Origin: Tenacibaculum sp. 1_MG-2023
Lineage (GTDB): Bacteria > Bacteroidota > Bacteroidia > Flavobacteriales > Flavobacteriaceae
Length of the DNA: 64,000 nt
NCBI RefSeq assembly: GCF_030547425.1
Contig: NZ_JAUORH010000001.1
Span: 1 to 64,000 of the forward strand
Direction of reading: 5' to 3'
Part shown: positions 1 through 8,953 of the stretch, piece after piece
How the letters are laid out: each line of letters opens with the position of its first letter
Position numbering within the stretch: position 1 is the first letter of the stretch
Translations under genes and position numbers: made by a program
Notes under the pieces: model-generated
Databases searched by the model: none
Seen by the model: the letters and a program-made list of their open reading frames with translations, nothing else
Told to the model about the DNA's origin: nothing

Positions 1-63
1 ATGTTTTTACCTTCAAATTGTTCCATTTATCAGTATTTTAAAGCAAAAAAATACAGATTTTAA
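1..63 (+). other. possible 3' end of an upstream CDS
   Basis: The frame starting at base 1 is open for 20 codons and ends in TAA at 61-63. This could be the tail of a gene that begins before the window. There is too little sequence to identify a product, and the frame may equally be non-coding leader for the next gene. Confidence 0.2.
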
Positions 64-85
64 ATTAATAAGTCAATTAATTTTT

Positions 86-706
86 ATGCTTAAAAACCTT
101 CTTTTTTTAATTCTTTTACTCCCTTTTTACACCTCTGCCCAATCCAACTGGCAACAATTTAAAAAACTACAAGGAGCTCAAAAAACATGGGTACTACTCC
201 ATCCTTTTAAAGCAAAAAAAGCTTTTATTGTTTCACGTGAAGCATCAAGAGTAAGTGACTCTTTAAGAGCTTCTCCCCTACTAGATGGTGATCATGCAGG
301 CGGACAAGTAGATGCTTTTCGTCATGCTTTTTGGATGGCTTTGTTACGACAACAAATTGGTGAAAATGCAGCTCGTTCACTTGGCAAAGCTCATGAAAAA
401 GATAACTACAAAACATACAAAGAGCGAAAACTAGAAGACGGTGTTATTCCTGATCAAATTTCTTCTGAAATGGATTTATTTAACAACGAGGTTGGTTTAA
501 CACTTTCAAAAAAAGGTGGTAACCTTCCTAAAAATGGATTGATTTACAGAGTAATCAACGCCATTCATCAAGGAAAATTAAAAATTATTAAAAAAGATAA
601 AAACGGTAATTTTCTAACTTGTAATAATGAGGTTATTTCAAAAAAAACATTAATCGGCAAGTGGAAGAATAACAAATGTTTGGTTAGTTCTAATTATAAT
701 AGATAA
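86..706 (+). CDS. secreted DUF6973-like protein
   Basis: 206-aa protein of unknown function. Residues 1-18 form a cleavable signal peptide with a hydrophobic core and the end TSAQS, so the mature protein is probably periplasmic. The mature part carries DAFRHAFW (76-83), then AHE near residue 103 and MDLFNNEVG (129-137). This pattern fits the DUF6973 family, where conserved His, Glu and Asn residues suggest an enzyme-like pocket, but no activity is known to me. The frame is open upstream to the window edge; the ATG at 86 is chosen because the signal peptide starts there. The stop abuts the next ATG, so the two genes are probably co-transcribed and translationally coupled. Confidence 0.75.
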   Translation: MLKNLLFLILLLPFYTSAQSNWQQFKKLQGAQKTWVLLHPFKAKKAFIVSREASRVSDSLRASPLLDGDHAGGQVDAFRHAFWMALLRQQIGENAARSLGKAHEKDNYKTYKERKLEDGVIPDQISSEMDLFNNEVGLTLSKKGGNLPKNGLIYRVINAIHQGKLKIIKKDKNGNFLTCNNEVISKKTLIGKWKNNKCLVSSNYNR

Positions 707-1393
707 ATGCAAAAAGTATATGTAATTTCAGGCACCATGTGTACGGTAGATTTATGGCAATATGTTTTTCCTAAACTGAAAAACACCCTTCCAATTAATA
801 TCGATATTACTCCAGCAACTTCTTTTGAAGGAATTAATCAAACCATACTGAATCACATTGAAGAACCTGCTACAATTATTGGGTTTTCTTTAGGTGGGTT
901 TTCCGCCATGAACTTTAGTGTTCACTATCCTGAAAAAGTAAAAAAGTTGGTTGTAGTTGCTGCCAACACTGATGGATTGAGTGATTCAGAAATTCAACTA
1001 AGAAAAAGTACGATTGACTTTTTAGAAAAGCACACCTACAAAGGAATCTCTCAAGCAAGAATTCAACAATTTCTACATCCTGACAATTACAATAATTCTG
1101 AAATTGTTTCTATTATTAAAAAAATGGATGCTGATTTAGGGAAAGATGTGCTACTTCGTCAATTAAAAGCAACTTCAGCTCGGTTAGATATTTCACAAAA
1201 AGTTTTAAACTTAAACATCCCTATATTTTTTATTGCTGCGGAAAATGATGCGCTTGTCAATCCTAAAAAACTAAAAGAGTTTGCTAACAAATCCGAAAAA
1301 GGAACATACATACTAATTAAAAATTGTGGTCATATGATTCCACTTGAAAAACCCGAGGAATTGGCATCAATATTAAATATAACTGTTAACTAA
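707..1393 (+). CDS. alpha/beta hydrolase fold protein
   Basis: 228-aa cytoplasmic alpha/beta hydrolase. The nucleophile elbow is GFSLGG with Ser61, the acid is probably Asp181 (AENDAL) and the base His209 (CGHMIP), giving a complete catalytic triad in the expected order. The N-terminal SGTMC segment (residues 8-12) sits where the oxyanion loop would be. The substrate cannot be told; small esters or thioesters are typical for this size. The ATG directly follows the upstream TAA with no gap. Confident for the fold, not for the reaction. Confidence 0.85.
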   Translation: MQKVYVISGTMCTVDLWQYVFPKLKNTLPINIDITPATSFEGINQTILNHIEEPATIIGFSLGGFSAMNFSVHYPEKVKKLVVVAANTDGLSDSEIQLRKSTIDFLEKHTYKGISQARIQQFLHPDNYNNSEIVSIIKKMDADLGKDVLLRQLKATSARLDISQKVLNLNIPIFFIAAENDALVNPKKLKEFANKSEKGTYILIKNCGHMIPLEKPEELASILNITVN

Positions 1394-1402
1394 CCACATA
1401 AA

Positions 1403-1987
1403 ATGTCAACTGAATTTAATAACGTTATTAGTTACAGCCCTAATTTTTTAACTGAAAAAGATGCTGCAAATCTATTTCAGCAATTAACAAGCCTCTCTGA
1501 ACTCACAAATATGATGGAAATGAAACTTCCATCCGATGAGGTAATTAAATATAACTTTGGTAAGGTAATGTTTATTGACTCTGACTTGATAGAGAAAAAT
1601 GTTTTTCCAAAATCAGTTTGGGGAAACATTATGAAATGGCCAGAATATATGCTACCGATAAAAAAACAAATTCAAGAGCATACTAGGTTAGAGTTTAAAA
1701 CTTGTGTCTGTATTTATTATCCTGATGGAAACTCCGGTGTAAACTACCATTCAGATGGAATGGCTTTTGGAGATACGGACATTATTCCTTCAATTAGTTT
1801 AGGAGAAGAACGCATGTTTTATCTTCGAGAAAATAAAACAATGATTGAAAGCAAAATACTTCTAGAACACGGAAGTTTGTTAGTTATGGAAGATGGTTGT
1901 CAAGAATACTACGAACATAGCCTGCCTGAAAACCCAAAATATTTAAACCCGAGAGTTAATTTAACTTTTAGAAAATATGGTTTTTAA
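1403..1987 (+). CDS. AlkB-like 2-oxoglutarate/Fe(II) dioxygenase
   Basis: 194-aa protein of the AlkB branch of 2OG-Fe(II) oxygenases, which oxidatively remove alkyl groups from nucleic-acid bases or modify other substrates. The iron triad is visible: His116 and Asp118 in NYHSDGM and His172 in YYEHSLP. The 2OG-binding arginines appear in PRVNLTFRKY (Arg184, Arg190), the classic AlkB RxNxTFR signature. The length is typical of short AlkB homologues such as bacterial ALKBH2/3-like repair enzymes. It is the third gene of the 86-1987 operon, 9 bp after the hydrolase. No Ada or other repair gene is adjacent, so the DNA-repair role is a family inference. Confidence 0.85.
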   Translation: MSTEFNNVISYSPNFLTEKDAANLFQQLTSLSELTNMMEMKLPSDEVIKYNFGKVMFIDSDLIEKNVFPKSVWGNIMKWPEYMLPIKKQIQEHTRLEFKTCVCIYYPDGNSGVNYHSDGMAFGDTDIIPSISLGEERMFYLRENKTMIESKILLEHGSLLVMEDGCQEYYEHSLPENPKYLNPRVNLTFRKYGF

Positions 1988-2110
1988 AATCCAACTACCT
2001 TAAAAAACTATAGAATTATTACGTTTTTATCCTTAAATATTTAGAAAAATAGCTTTTAACAACTACTATTTAAACCCATTCTAAATATTTAAGAAAACAA
2101 TTCGTAAAGT

Positions 2111-2141
2111 TTGTTCAAGTACTGTGTTCCTCTTAAATTTG
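2111..2141 (+). promoter_or_regulatory. sdhCAB promoter (TTG-N20-TAAATTTG)
   Basis: TTG at 2111-2113 and TAAATTTG at 2134-2141 match the Bacteroidota -33/-7 consensus (TTG, about 17-23 bp, TAnnTTTG). The expected transcription start is about 20 bases before the sdhC ATG. Confidence 0.7.
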
Positions 2142-2169
2142 TGCTATTATTTAATCAACAAACAAAATA

Positions 2170-2847
2170 ATGAGCGGATTACTAAAATCTTCTATCGGAA
2201 GAAAGTTTGCCATGGCACTTTCGGCATTCTTCCTGATGTTTTTCTTATTACAACATTTTGCAATTAACATTACTTCGATTTTTCCAGATAACGGAGCCAC
2301 ATTTAACAAAATGTCGCACTTTATGGGGACAAATCCGTTAATTCAATATGTAATGCAACCAGTTTTAATTATTGGTGTAGTATTTCATTTTGTAATGGGA
2401 TTCATCTTAGAAATTAAAAACAAAAGTGCTCGAAAAGTTAGCTATGCTAAAAATAATGGAGCTGCAAACTCTACTTGGATGAGTAGAAACATGATTTACA
2501 GTGGAGCAGCTATTTTAGCTTTTATTGTATTACACTTTATCGATTTTTGGTTTCCAGAAATCAACACTAAATTTATTCAAGGTGATTGGAGTGGTTTGCA
2601 CGATGGTGAGTTTAGGTACTTCCACGAATTACAACACAAGTTTGTAAGCCCAATTAGAGTTGGCGCTTATGTGATTGCTTTTGTGTTCTTAGCATTGCAC
2701 TTATTACACGGATTTAACTCTGCTTTCCAATCAATTGGAGCAAACAACAAATACACTAAAGGATTGAAAACTTTTGGTAAGCTTTACGCAATCTTAATTC
2801 CGTTAGGATTCGTAGTTATTGCATTATTTCATCACTTCAATCATTAA
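2170..2847 (+). CDS. sdhC: succinate dehydrogenase cytochrome b subunit
   Basis: 225-aa integral membrane anchor of respiratory complex II (type B, a single diheme subunit). It carries heme b, passes electrons from the iron-sulfur subunit to menaquinone, and fixes SdhA/SdhB to the inner membrane. Five hydrophobic helices are visible, around 12-34, 57-80, 108-127, 162-182 and 203-221. His29, His73, His122 and His177/His180 lie in or near helices and are the heme-ligand candidates. First gene of sdhCAB, with 12 bp to sdhA. A clear promoter lies upstream. Confidence 0.93.
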   Translation: MSGLLKSSIGRKFAMALSAFFLMFFLLQHFAINITSIFPDNGATFNKMSHFMGTNPLIQYVMQPVLIIGVVFHFVMGFILEIKNKSARKVSYAKNNGAANSTWMSRNMIYSGAAILAFIVLHFIDFWFPEINTKFIQGDWSGLHDGEFRYFHELQHKFVSPIRVGAYVIAFVFLALHLLHGFNSAFQSIGANNKYTKGLKTFGKLYAILIPLGFVVIALFHHFNH

Positions 2848-2859
2848 TACGCAACAAGT

Positions 2860-4875
2860 ATGGCAACTTTAGATTCAAAAATTCCAAAAGGTCCATTAAA
2901 AGATAAGTGGACAACTTATAAAGATAAAATTGACTTGGTAAATCCTGCTAACAAGCGTTTAATTGACGTAATTGTAGTAGGAACTGGTTTAGCAGGTGGT
3001 TCTGCTTCTGCAACGTTAGCAGAATTAGGATACAACGTTAAAGCTTTTGCTTATCAAGATTCACCTCGTCGTGCACACTCTATTGCAGCACAAGGTGGTA
3101 TTAACGCAGCAAAAAACTATCAAGGTGATGGTGATTCTTTTTACCGTTTATTTTACGATACTGTAAAAGGTGGAGATTACCGTTCTCGTGAAGCAAACGT
3201 TTACCGTTTAGCTGAGGTTTCTGCAAATATTATCGACCAATGTGTTGCTCAAGGTGTACCTTTTGCACGTGATTATGGTGGGCAATTAGATAACCGTTCG
3301 TTTGGTGGGGTATTAGTATCTCGTACATTCTATGCAAAAGGACAAACAGGTCAGCAGTTATTATTAGGAGCTTATTCAGCAATGAACCGTCAAATTGCTC
3401 GTGGTAAGATTGAAATGTTCAATCGTCACGAAATGTTAGATTTGGTAATTGTCGATGGAAAAGCTCGTGGTATTATTGCTCGTAACTTAGTTACTGGTGA
3501 AATTGAGCGTCACTCTGCACACGCAGTAGTAATTGCTTCTGGAGGTTACGGAAATGTATATTTCTTATCAACCAACGCAATGGGTTCTAATGCAACAGCA
3601 GCTTGGAAAGTTCACAAAAAAGGAGCATTCTTTGCAAACCCTTGTTACACACAAATCCACCCAACATGTATTCCTCGTTCAGGAGACTATCAGTCTAAAT
3701 TAACCTTAATGTCTGAATCGTTACGTAACGATGGTCGTATTTGGGTTCCGAAGAAAATGGAAGATGTATTGGCTATTAGAGAAGGTAAATTAAAACCAAC
3801 TCAGATTGCTGAAGAAGATAGAGATTACTATTTAGAAAGAAGATATCCTGCCTTTGGTAACTTAGTTCCTCGTGATGTGGCTTCTCGTGCTGCAAAAGAG
3901 CGTTGTGATGCTGGTTATGGTGTAAATGCTACTGGAGAAGCAGTCTATTTAGACTTTAAATCGGCTATTGAACGTTACGGTAGAGAGCAAGCAAAATTAA
4001 AGCATATTACTAACCCTACGGCGAAAGAAGTATACGACTTAGGGAAAGCAATTGTTGAGGCTAAATACGGAAACTTATTCCAAATGTACGAGAAGATTGT
4101 AGATGACAATCCGTATGAAACTCCAATGATGATTTACCCTGCAACTCACTATACTATGGGAGGAATTTGGGTAGATTATAACTTAATGACTACCATTGAT
4201 GGTTGTTACGCCATTGGTGAAGCTAACTTCTCTGATCATGGTGCAAACCGTTTAGGAGCATCTGCTTTAATGCAAGGTTTAGCTGACGGATATTTCGTAT
4301 TACCTTATACAATAGGTAATTATTTATCAAACGACATTCGTACAGGAAAAATCTCAACAGATACTAAAGAATTTGAAGAAGCAGAAAAATCGGTTAAAGA
4401 CCGTATTGATTTCTTTATCAATAATAAAGGAGAACATTCTGTAGATTACTACCACAAGAAATTAGGAAAAATCATGTGGGAAAAATGTGGAATGGCACGT
4501 AATGAACAAGGTTTAAAAGAAGCTATGGCTGAAATTAAAGAATTACGTGAAGATTTCTGGAAAAATGTAACAGTTCCTGGTGATGCAAATGAAATGAATC
4601 CAGAATTAGAAAAAGCAGGAAGAGTTGCTGATTTCTTAGAACTAGGAGAATTATTTGCTAAAGATGCATTAGACAGAACTGAATCTTGTGGAGGTCACTT
4701 TAGAGAAGAATCTGTTGAATTAGACGGACCACAAAAAGGTGAAGCAAAACGTGACGATGCTAATTTTGCTTACGTTTCTGCTTGGGAATATAAAGGTGAA
4801 CCAGCTGATGCTGTTTTACACAAAGAAGAATTAGAGTTTAACGATATTGAATTAAAACAACGTTCATACAAATAA
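2860..4875 (+). CDS. sdhA: succinate dehydrogenase flavoprotein subunit
   Basis: 671-aa catalytic subunit of complex II that oxidises succinate to fumarate in the TCA cycle. The FAD dinucleotide motif [11 protein letters not shown] is at 39-49. His73 in [11 protein letters not shown] is the expected covalent FAD attachment residue. [11 protein letters not shown] and RDVASRA are conserved substrate-pocket segments. The length matches the long Bacteroidota SdhA. It sits between sdhC and sdhB with 12-bp and 9-bp gaps, so the three form one transcript. GC content and Arg CGT use are higher than in neighbours, as expected for a highly expressed gene. Confidence 0.97.
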   Translation: MATLDSKIPKGPLKDKWTTYKDKIDLVNPANKRLIDVIVVGTGLAGGSASATLAELGYNVKAFAYQDSPRRAHSIAAQGGINAAKNYQGDGDSFYRLFYDTVKGGDYRSREANVYRLAEVSANIIDQCVAQGVPFARDYGGQLDNRSFGGVLVSRTFYAKGQTGQQLLLGAYSAMNRQIARGKIEMFNRHEMLDLVIVDGKARGIIARNLVTGEIERHSAHAVVIASGGYGNVYFLSTNAMGSNATAAWKVHKKGAFFANPCYTQIHPTCIPRSGDYQSKLTLMSESLRNDGRIWVPKKMEDVLAIREGKLKPTQIAEEDRDYYLERRYPAFGNLVPRDVASRAAKERCDAGYGVNATGEAVYLDFKSAIERYGREQAKLKHITNPTAKEVYDLGKAIVEAKYGNLFQMYEKIVDDNPYETPMMIYPATHYTMGGIWVDYNLMTTIDGCYAIGEANFSDHGANRLGASALMQGLADGYFVLPYTIGNYLSNDIRTGKISTDTKEFEEAEKSVKDRIDFFINNKGEHSVDYYHKKLGKIMWEKCGMARNEQGLKEAMAEIKELREDFWKNVTVPGDANEMNPELEKAGRVADFLELGELFAKDALDRTESCGGHFREESVELDGPQKGEAKRDDANFAYVSAWEYKGEPADAVLHKEELEFNDIELKQRSYK

Positions 4876-4884
4876 GAGAGAATT

Positions 4885-5631
4885 ATGAATTTAACACTTA
4901 AAATTTGGCGTCAGAAAAACGCAAGTGATAAAGGAAAAATGGTTGATTATAAGGTGACCGATATTTCTGAGCATATGTCTTTCTTAGAAATGATGGACGT
5001 ATTAAACGAACAATTGGTAAATTCTGGAGAAGAGCCTGTAGCATTTGATCATGACTGTCGTGAAGGAATTTGCGGTATGTGTTCAATGTACATTAACGGT
5101 GAAGCTCATGGGCCAGATCGTGGAGTAACTACTTGCCAGTTACATATGCGTATGTTTAAAGATGGTGATACCATTACGATTGAACCATTTAGAGCTGCTG
5201 CTTTCCCTGTAATTAAAGATTTGGTTGTTGATAGAAGTTCTTTTGAAAGAATTCAACAATCTGGAGGTTACATTTCAGTAAACACGTCTGGAAACACTAC
5301 CGATGCAAATGCTATTTTAGTTCCTAAAGAAAACGCAGACCAAGCTATGGATGCTGCAACGTGTATTGGTTGTGGTGCTTGTGTAGCTACTTGTAAAAAC
5401 TCATCTGCAATGCTATTTGTAGGAGCTAAAGTATCTCAATATGCTTTATTACCACAAGGACAGGTTGAAGCGACTGAGCGTGTTAAAAACATGGTTGCTC
5501 AAATGGATTTAGAAGGTTTTGGTAACTGTACAAATACAGGAGCTTGTGAAATCGAATGTCCGAAAGGAATTTCTTTGGAAAACATTGCTCGTATGAACTC
5601 TGAGTTCTTAAAAGCAAGTTTTAAAGGATAA
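4885..5631 (+). CDS. sdhB: succinate dehydrogenase iron-sulfur subunit
   Basis: 248-aa electron-transfer subunit of complex II. The plant-type 2Fe-2S ligands are Cys58, Cys63, Cys66 and Cys84. The 4Fe-4S/3Fe-4S domain shows [11 protein letters not shown] (Cys160, 163, 166, 170) and a second set at Cys215, Cys221 and Cys225 in [14 protein letters not shown]. All cluster ligands expected for the type-B enzyme are present. Last gene of the operon, followed at once by a strong terminator. Confidence 0.97.
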   Translation: MNLTLKIWRQKNASDKGKMVDYKVTDISEHMSFLEMMDVLNEQLVNSGEEPVAFDHDCREGICGMCSMYINGEAHGPDRGVTTCQLHMRMFKDGDTITIEPFRAAAFPVIKDLVVDRSSFERIQQSGGYISVNTSGNTTDANAILVPKENADQAMDAATCIGCGACVATCKNSSAMLFVGAKVSQYALLPQGQVEATERVKNMVAQMDLEGFGNCTNTGACEIECPKGISLENIARMNSEFLKASFKG

Positions 5632-5650
5632 AATAGACCTTATATAACAT

Positions 5651-5682
5651 AAAAAAAACGAAGCACTTGCTTCGTTTTTTTT
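5651..5682 (+). terminator. intrinsic terminator of sdhCAB
   Basis: Stem with arms 5651-5664 and 5669-5682 (core ACGAAGC/GCTTCGT), loop ACTT, ending in eight T. It lies 19 bp after the sdhB stop. Confidence 0.9.
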
Positions 5683-5738
5683 ATGCTCGATATTTACACA
5701 CTCATGCCTTTTTTTAATTTAAAAAAATAAAAAGAATA

Positions 5739-5850
5739 TACATTTGTCGCCGATGATTACAATATGATAATCTGTGGGGGACTATCTATTTACTAAATCA
5801 ATCATATCTCAAATGAGATAAGAAAGCCTGAGTTTAAAAACTCAGGCTTT
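5739..5850 (+). ncRNA. candidate small RNA between sdhB and endonuclease I genes
   Basis: TACATTTG at 5739-5746 matches the -7 consensus and is followed by about 100 bases with no ORF longer than about ten codons. The end holds two hairpins: TATCTCA/TGAGATA (5805-5820) and a strong stem at 5823-5850 followed by TTTT. Promoter, structure and terminator together suggest a short transcript. No -33 TTG is obvious and no RNA family is recognised. Confidence 0.3.
5823..5850. terminator. bidirectional hairpin terminator
   Basis: Arms AAAGCCTGAGTTT and AAACTCAGGCTTT (5823-5835, 5838-5850). It lies 23 bp beyond the stop of the minus-strand endonuclease gene and also closes the plus-strand candidate RNA. 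Confidence 0.75.
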
Positions 5851-5872
5851 TAACATCTTAATTGTTTGTGTT

Positions 5873-7003
5873 CTATTTCCAAGTGTTTTCAGCTTCGTTA
5901 CCACTCCAAATTACCGTAGCTAAGTAAGGATTATCAATAAATGGGTTTCTATTTCCTTGTTCATTAGCCACAACATTATTACGTTGTATCTCTAAATCTG
6001 ATACCGGGTCTTCCGCGTTCCATTCTAACAATAAACTAACCATATTACTATCAGAGGTTGTAATTGATCCAACTGTAACATTTTTAGGTAAACATTGGCT
6101 CCCATAACGTACATACATATACATTATCATACGTGCTACATCACCTTTCCATTCATCTCCAGGGTACCAATTGCCTGAAACATCTCCTGCGTCACCAGAA
6201 CTTGTAGCAAATTTTTTACTTGACCTGTCACTATTAAATCTTACGTCAGAAGGTCGTAAGTGATGTGCATCTGCCCCTGGGCCTGATGTTCCTAAATTTG
6301 GATTTCCTAAAGCCTTAGGATATACATGCTCTCTATTCCAATCTCCTGTATTTCCACCACTCATATCTTTATCACGAGTTCTATCTGTTACGTAATTCCC
6401 ATCAATATCATCATAACCATAAATTAAAACCACTTTACTGTTATCATTAAGGTCTAAATCTGATTGTTTTAATACATCCCAAACATCAGGAGTATATGAT
6501 AAATTAGTTGTGTGAGTACTAATTATCGTTGTAGCTAAAGCATCTTTTAAAGAAGCTCCTGTTAACGTAAAATCTACATCTTTATAATACTCTGATAGTT
6601 CAGAAGGAATCTTAAAACTACCTGAGTTTCCTTCTGATATACCTTTTACATTAATTATTACTGTAGCTGTAGAACAGCTATTAGGTATAATTGTACTACA
6701 AATGGTGTACTTAAAAGAATCTATACCCACAAAACCTTGTGCTGGAATATACGTAAATGTATTGTTGCTCTCTGTAATACTTCCATTTCTTGCTGAAGAG
6801 GTCTCAAACGTCACTTTAATTTTTCCTGAAGTATATGTGTCATTTGTTAAAAAACTAGGCAGTTCTATTTCTTTATTTTCTTCTACTTCAAAAGAGTCGT
6901 CAACTGCAACCACTTTATCTTCTGCTGGTATAACTTCACTGTCACTACCTCCACAATTAATAAACAACACTATGATTGCTATTGCTCCTATTATTTTCTT
7001 CAT
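5873..7003 (-). CDS. endonuclease I family lipoprotein with Ig-like domain
   Basis: 376-aa exported nuclease. The signal peptide ends in a lipobox at FINC with Cys17 as the lipidated residue. Residues 30-120 form a cadherin/Big-type Ig-like domain (VAVDDSF start, FTYIPAQGFVGIDSFKYTI repeat signature). Residues 130-376 are an EndA/NucM-type endonuclease I with the beta-beta-alpha-metal core: NREHVYPK (223-230, catalytic His226), DAHHLRP (245-251), Asn257 and EWKGDVAR (284-291). The family degrades DNA outside the cell or in the periplasm, for nutrition or biofilm turnover. No C-terminal T9SS sorting domain is present. It is 23 bp downstream of a flavoprotein gene on the same strand. Confidence 0.88.
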   Translation of the reverse strand: MKKIIGAIAIIVLFINCGGSDSEVIPAEDKVVAVDDSFEVEENKEIELPSFLTNDTYTSGKIKVTFETSSARNGSITESNNTFTYIPAQGFVGIDSFKYTICSTIIPNSCSTATVIINVKGISEGNSGSFKIPSELSEYYKDVDFTLTGASLKDALATTIISTHTTNLSYTPDVWDVLKQSDLDLNDNSKVVLIYGYDDIDGNYVTDRTRDKDMSGGNTGDWNREHVYPKALGNPNLGTSGPGADAHHLRPSDVRFNSDRSSKKFATSSGDAGDVSGNWYPGDEWKGDVARMIMYMYVRYGSQCLPKNVTVGSITTSDSNMVSLLLEWNAEDPVSDLEIQRNNVVANEQGNRNPFIDNPYLATVIWSGNEAENTWK

Positions 7004-7026
7004 AATTTTTAATAAAATAATTAGCC

Positions 7027-7635
7027 CTATTTATGTTTATCGTGCACCTTTGTTGGTACATTCTCATTCCACACAGTTAAAATATCTGTAGCTACACTTG
7101 CGCCACTTCCTGCAGCGATAGCAAACTGACTTCTCCAACCTGCTAAAGTTCCACAAACATATAAACCTTCTCTAATTAAGTGATTAAAGTTTCGTAATTG
7201 AATTCTATCTTTCATAGCATTTGCACGTGTATGTCGTTCTACATATTGCTCTAAACCTACTATATCAAATGGTTTAGAATAATTAAGCGCTATAACTACA
7301 TTTTTGCTATGGTACTCTTTTTTATTTGTAACAACTTTATAATTATCTTCTTCTTCAAAAACAGCTATTACTTTCTCGTTATCTATTTGAGAAACCTCAG
7401 GGTATAATTGTTCTAACTGGTCTCTACCTTCTTCTAAAATATCTTTTCCTAAAGTTCCCGGAGTAAGTCCAAGAACATTATTAAACAATGCATCTTGTAA
7501 ATGAGAAGAACGTTGGTGCATAATGATACCTACTTTTTTGTCTCTTGCATACTCTTTGGTAAGCGCAGAACCTAAAACTAAAGCACATTGCATACCTGAT
7601 ACTCCTCCTCCAATAATAAGTGTGTCAAAAACCAT
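7027..7635 (-). CDS. FAD/NAD(P)-dependent oxidoreductase, short
   Basis: 202-aa protein with an N-terminal Rossmann FAD motif IIGGGVSGMQ (7-16) and a C-terminal FAD-contact segment LYVCGTLAGWRSQFAIAAGSG, as in thioredoxin-reductase-like proteins. At about 200 residues it is much shorter than thioredoxin reductase, lacks the redox CxxC and has no clear NADPH domain, so it is not a classical TrxR. The partner and reaction are unknown. Its ATG is one base after the marC stop and it probably shares the marC transcript. Two-domain bacteroidal homologues are usually annotated only as NAD(P)/FAD-dependent oxidoreductase. Confidence 0.7.
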   Translation of the reverse strand: MVFDTLIIGGGVSGMQCALVLGSALTKEYARDKKVGIIMHQRSSHLQDALFNNVLGLTPGTLGKDILEEGRDQLEQLYPEVSQIDNEKVIAVFEEEDNYKVVTNKKEYHSKNVVIALNYSKPFDIVGLEQYVERHTRANAMKDRIQLRNFNHLIREGLYVCGTLAGWRSQFAIAAGSGASVATDILTVWNENVPTKVHDKHK

Positions 7636-7636
7636 G

Positions 7637-8218
7637 TTACGCTATCAACATTTTAAAATTAGCTGCAAATAATTTAACTGCAATGGCTAATAAGATTACA
7701 CCAAATATTTTTCTAATAATTTTAATTCCGTTCGGTCCAATCACTTTTTCAATTTTTGTAGAAGTTTTTAACACGATATAAATTACAATTACATTTAATA
7801 AAACAGCTACAATAATATTCTCAAGGTTAAATTCAGCACGTAATGAAAGTAATGTTGTTAAACTACCTGGACCTGCTATTAATGGGAATGCTAACGGAAA
7901 AACGGTTGCACTAATTGCCTCTTCTTCATCATCTCTATACAGAGTAATTCCTAATATCATTTCTAATGCTAGAAAAAACAAAATAAAAGCACCCGCTACC
8001 GCAAATGAGTGTACATCTATACCTATTAAGTTTAATAGTCGCTGTCCTAAAAACAAAAACAGAATCATAATAAAACCTGCTATTACTGAGGCTTTTTCTG
8101 ATTGTATGTGTCCTACTTTTTTACGTAAATCAATAATGATGGGAATATTTCCAACAATATCAATTACCGCAAACAATACCATAAAGGCTGTAAAAATTTC
8201 TTTGAAGTTAAAGTCCAT
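7637..8218 (-). CDS. marC: MarC family integral membrane protein
   Basis: 193-aa inner-membrane protein of the MarC/UPF0056 family with about six hydrophobic helices and the family start NFKEIFTAFMVLFAVIDIVGN. The role of the family is not established; the old link to multiple antibiotic resistance was withdrawn. The ATG at 8218 is chosen. The longer reading begins at a TTG (8242) that overlaps a promoter-like TAATTTTG and is unlikely. First gene of the marC/flavoprotein/endonuclease group. Confidence 0.85.
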   Translation of the reverse strand: MDFNFKEIFTAFMVLFAVIDIVGNIPIIIDLRKKVGHIQSEKASVIAGFIMILFLFLGQRLLNLIGIDVHSFAVAGAFILFFLALEMILGITLYRDDEEEAISATVFPLAFPLIAGPGSLTTLLSLRAEFNLENIIVAVLLNVIVIYIVLKTSTKIEKVIGPNGIKIIRKIFGVILLAIAVKLFAANFKMLIA

Positions 8219-8239
8219 AGTTGCTATATTTTTCGCGTG

Positions 8240-8247
8240 CAAAATTA
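8240..8247 (-). promoter_or_regulatory. -7 element upstream of marC
   Basis: TAATTTTG read on the minus strand, 21 bases before the marC ATG at 8218. A TTG lies 14 bases further upstream (8264-8262), a short spacer. Confidence 0.4.
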
Positions 8248-8269
8248 TATAAGTAATGTTACAATCTAG

Positions 8270-8277
8270 TATTTTTG
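8270..8277 (+). promoter_or_regulatory. -7 element upstream of the DUF3109 gene
   Basis: TATTTTTG on the plus strand, 51 bases before the ATG at 8329. No clear -33 TTG. Confidence 0.4.
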
Positions 8278-8328
8278 CATTTAAATTTACGGGAAGTTAC
8301 TATAAACTTCCAATTTTAAACACAAATT

Positions 8329-8901
8329 ATGTTTCAATTAGGAAAAACCATCGTTTCAGAAGAGCTTATAGAAAAAGAGTTTGTCTGTAACTTATCTGCG
8401 TGCAAAGGAGCTTGTTGTATAGATGGTGATGCAGGTGCGCCCCTTGAAAAAGAGGAAACAACAATTTTAGAGGAAATTTACCCAAAAATTAAACCTTTTT
8501 TAAGAAAAGAAGGAATTGAGGCTATTGAAAAACAAGGCACTTGGGTTACCAGTGATTTTGGAGAGCTAGAAACTCCTTTAATTGATGACGCGGATTGTGC
8601 CTATGTTATTTTTGATGACAAAGGTACTGCCTTATGTGCTATTGAAGAAGCATATAATCAAGGAGTTGTAGATTGGAAAAAACCAATTTCTTGCCATTTA
8701 TACCCTGTTCGCGTAAAAGATTATAGTGAGTTTGCTGCTGTAAACTATCATAAATGGGAGATTTGTGACGATGCGTGCTCTTTAGGTAAAGAGTTGAGTG
8801 TTCCTGTGTACAAATTTGTAAAACAAGCTTTAATTAGAAAGTTTGGACAGAATTGGTATGATGAACTTGAAAAGGTAGCCGAAAAGCACTTGAAAAAATA
8901 A
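8329..8901 (+). CDS. DUF3109 family cysteine-rich protein
   Basis: 190-aa cytoplasmic protein of the DUF3109 family, widespread in Bacteroidota and of unknown function. The Cys pattern is marked: Cys20, Cys25, Cys29 and Cys30 (FVCNLSACKGACC), then DDADCAY, ALCAIEEA, SCHLYPVRV and CDDACSLG. This resembles YkgJ-like proteins that bind zinc or an Fe-S cluster, so metal binding is a reasonable inference. Single-gene unit with its own promoter-like element and terminator. Confidence 0.85.
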   Translation: MFQLGKTIVSEELIEKEFVCNLSACKGACCIDGDAGAPLEKEETTILEEIYPKIKPFLRKEGIEAIEKQGTWVTSDFGELETPLIDDADCAYVIFDDKGTALCAIEEAYNQGVVDWKKPISCHLYPVRVKDYSEFAAVNYHKWEICDDACSLGKELSVPVYKFVKQALIRKFGQNWYDELEKVAEKHLKK

Positions 8902-8904
8902 GAT

Positions 8905-8936
8905 AAAAAAACGACGCTAGATAGTGTCGTTTTTTA
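8905..8936. terminator. intrinsic terminator between DUF3109 gene and dgt
   Basis: Stem ACGACGCTA/TAGTGTCGT (8911-8930, one G-T pair) flanked by an A run and a T run, so it can act for both convergent genes. Confidence 0.85.
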
Positions 8937-8953
8937 TTTTATGTAGTGAATTA

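Noticed and set aside
6702..7091. 129-codon plus-strand ORF over the endonuclease gene
   Set aside because: Shadow of the minus-strand endonuclease gene, which has clear domain motifs.
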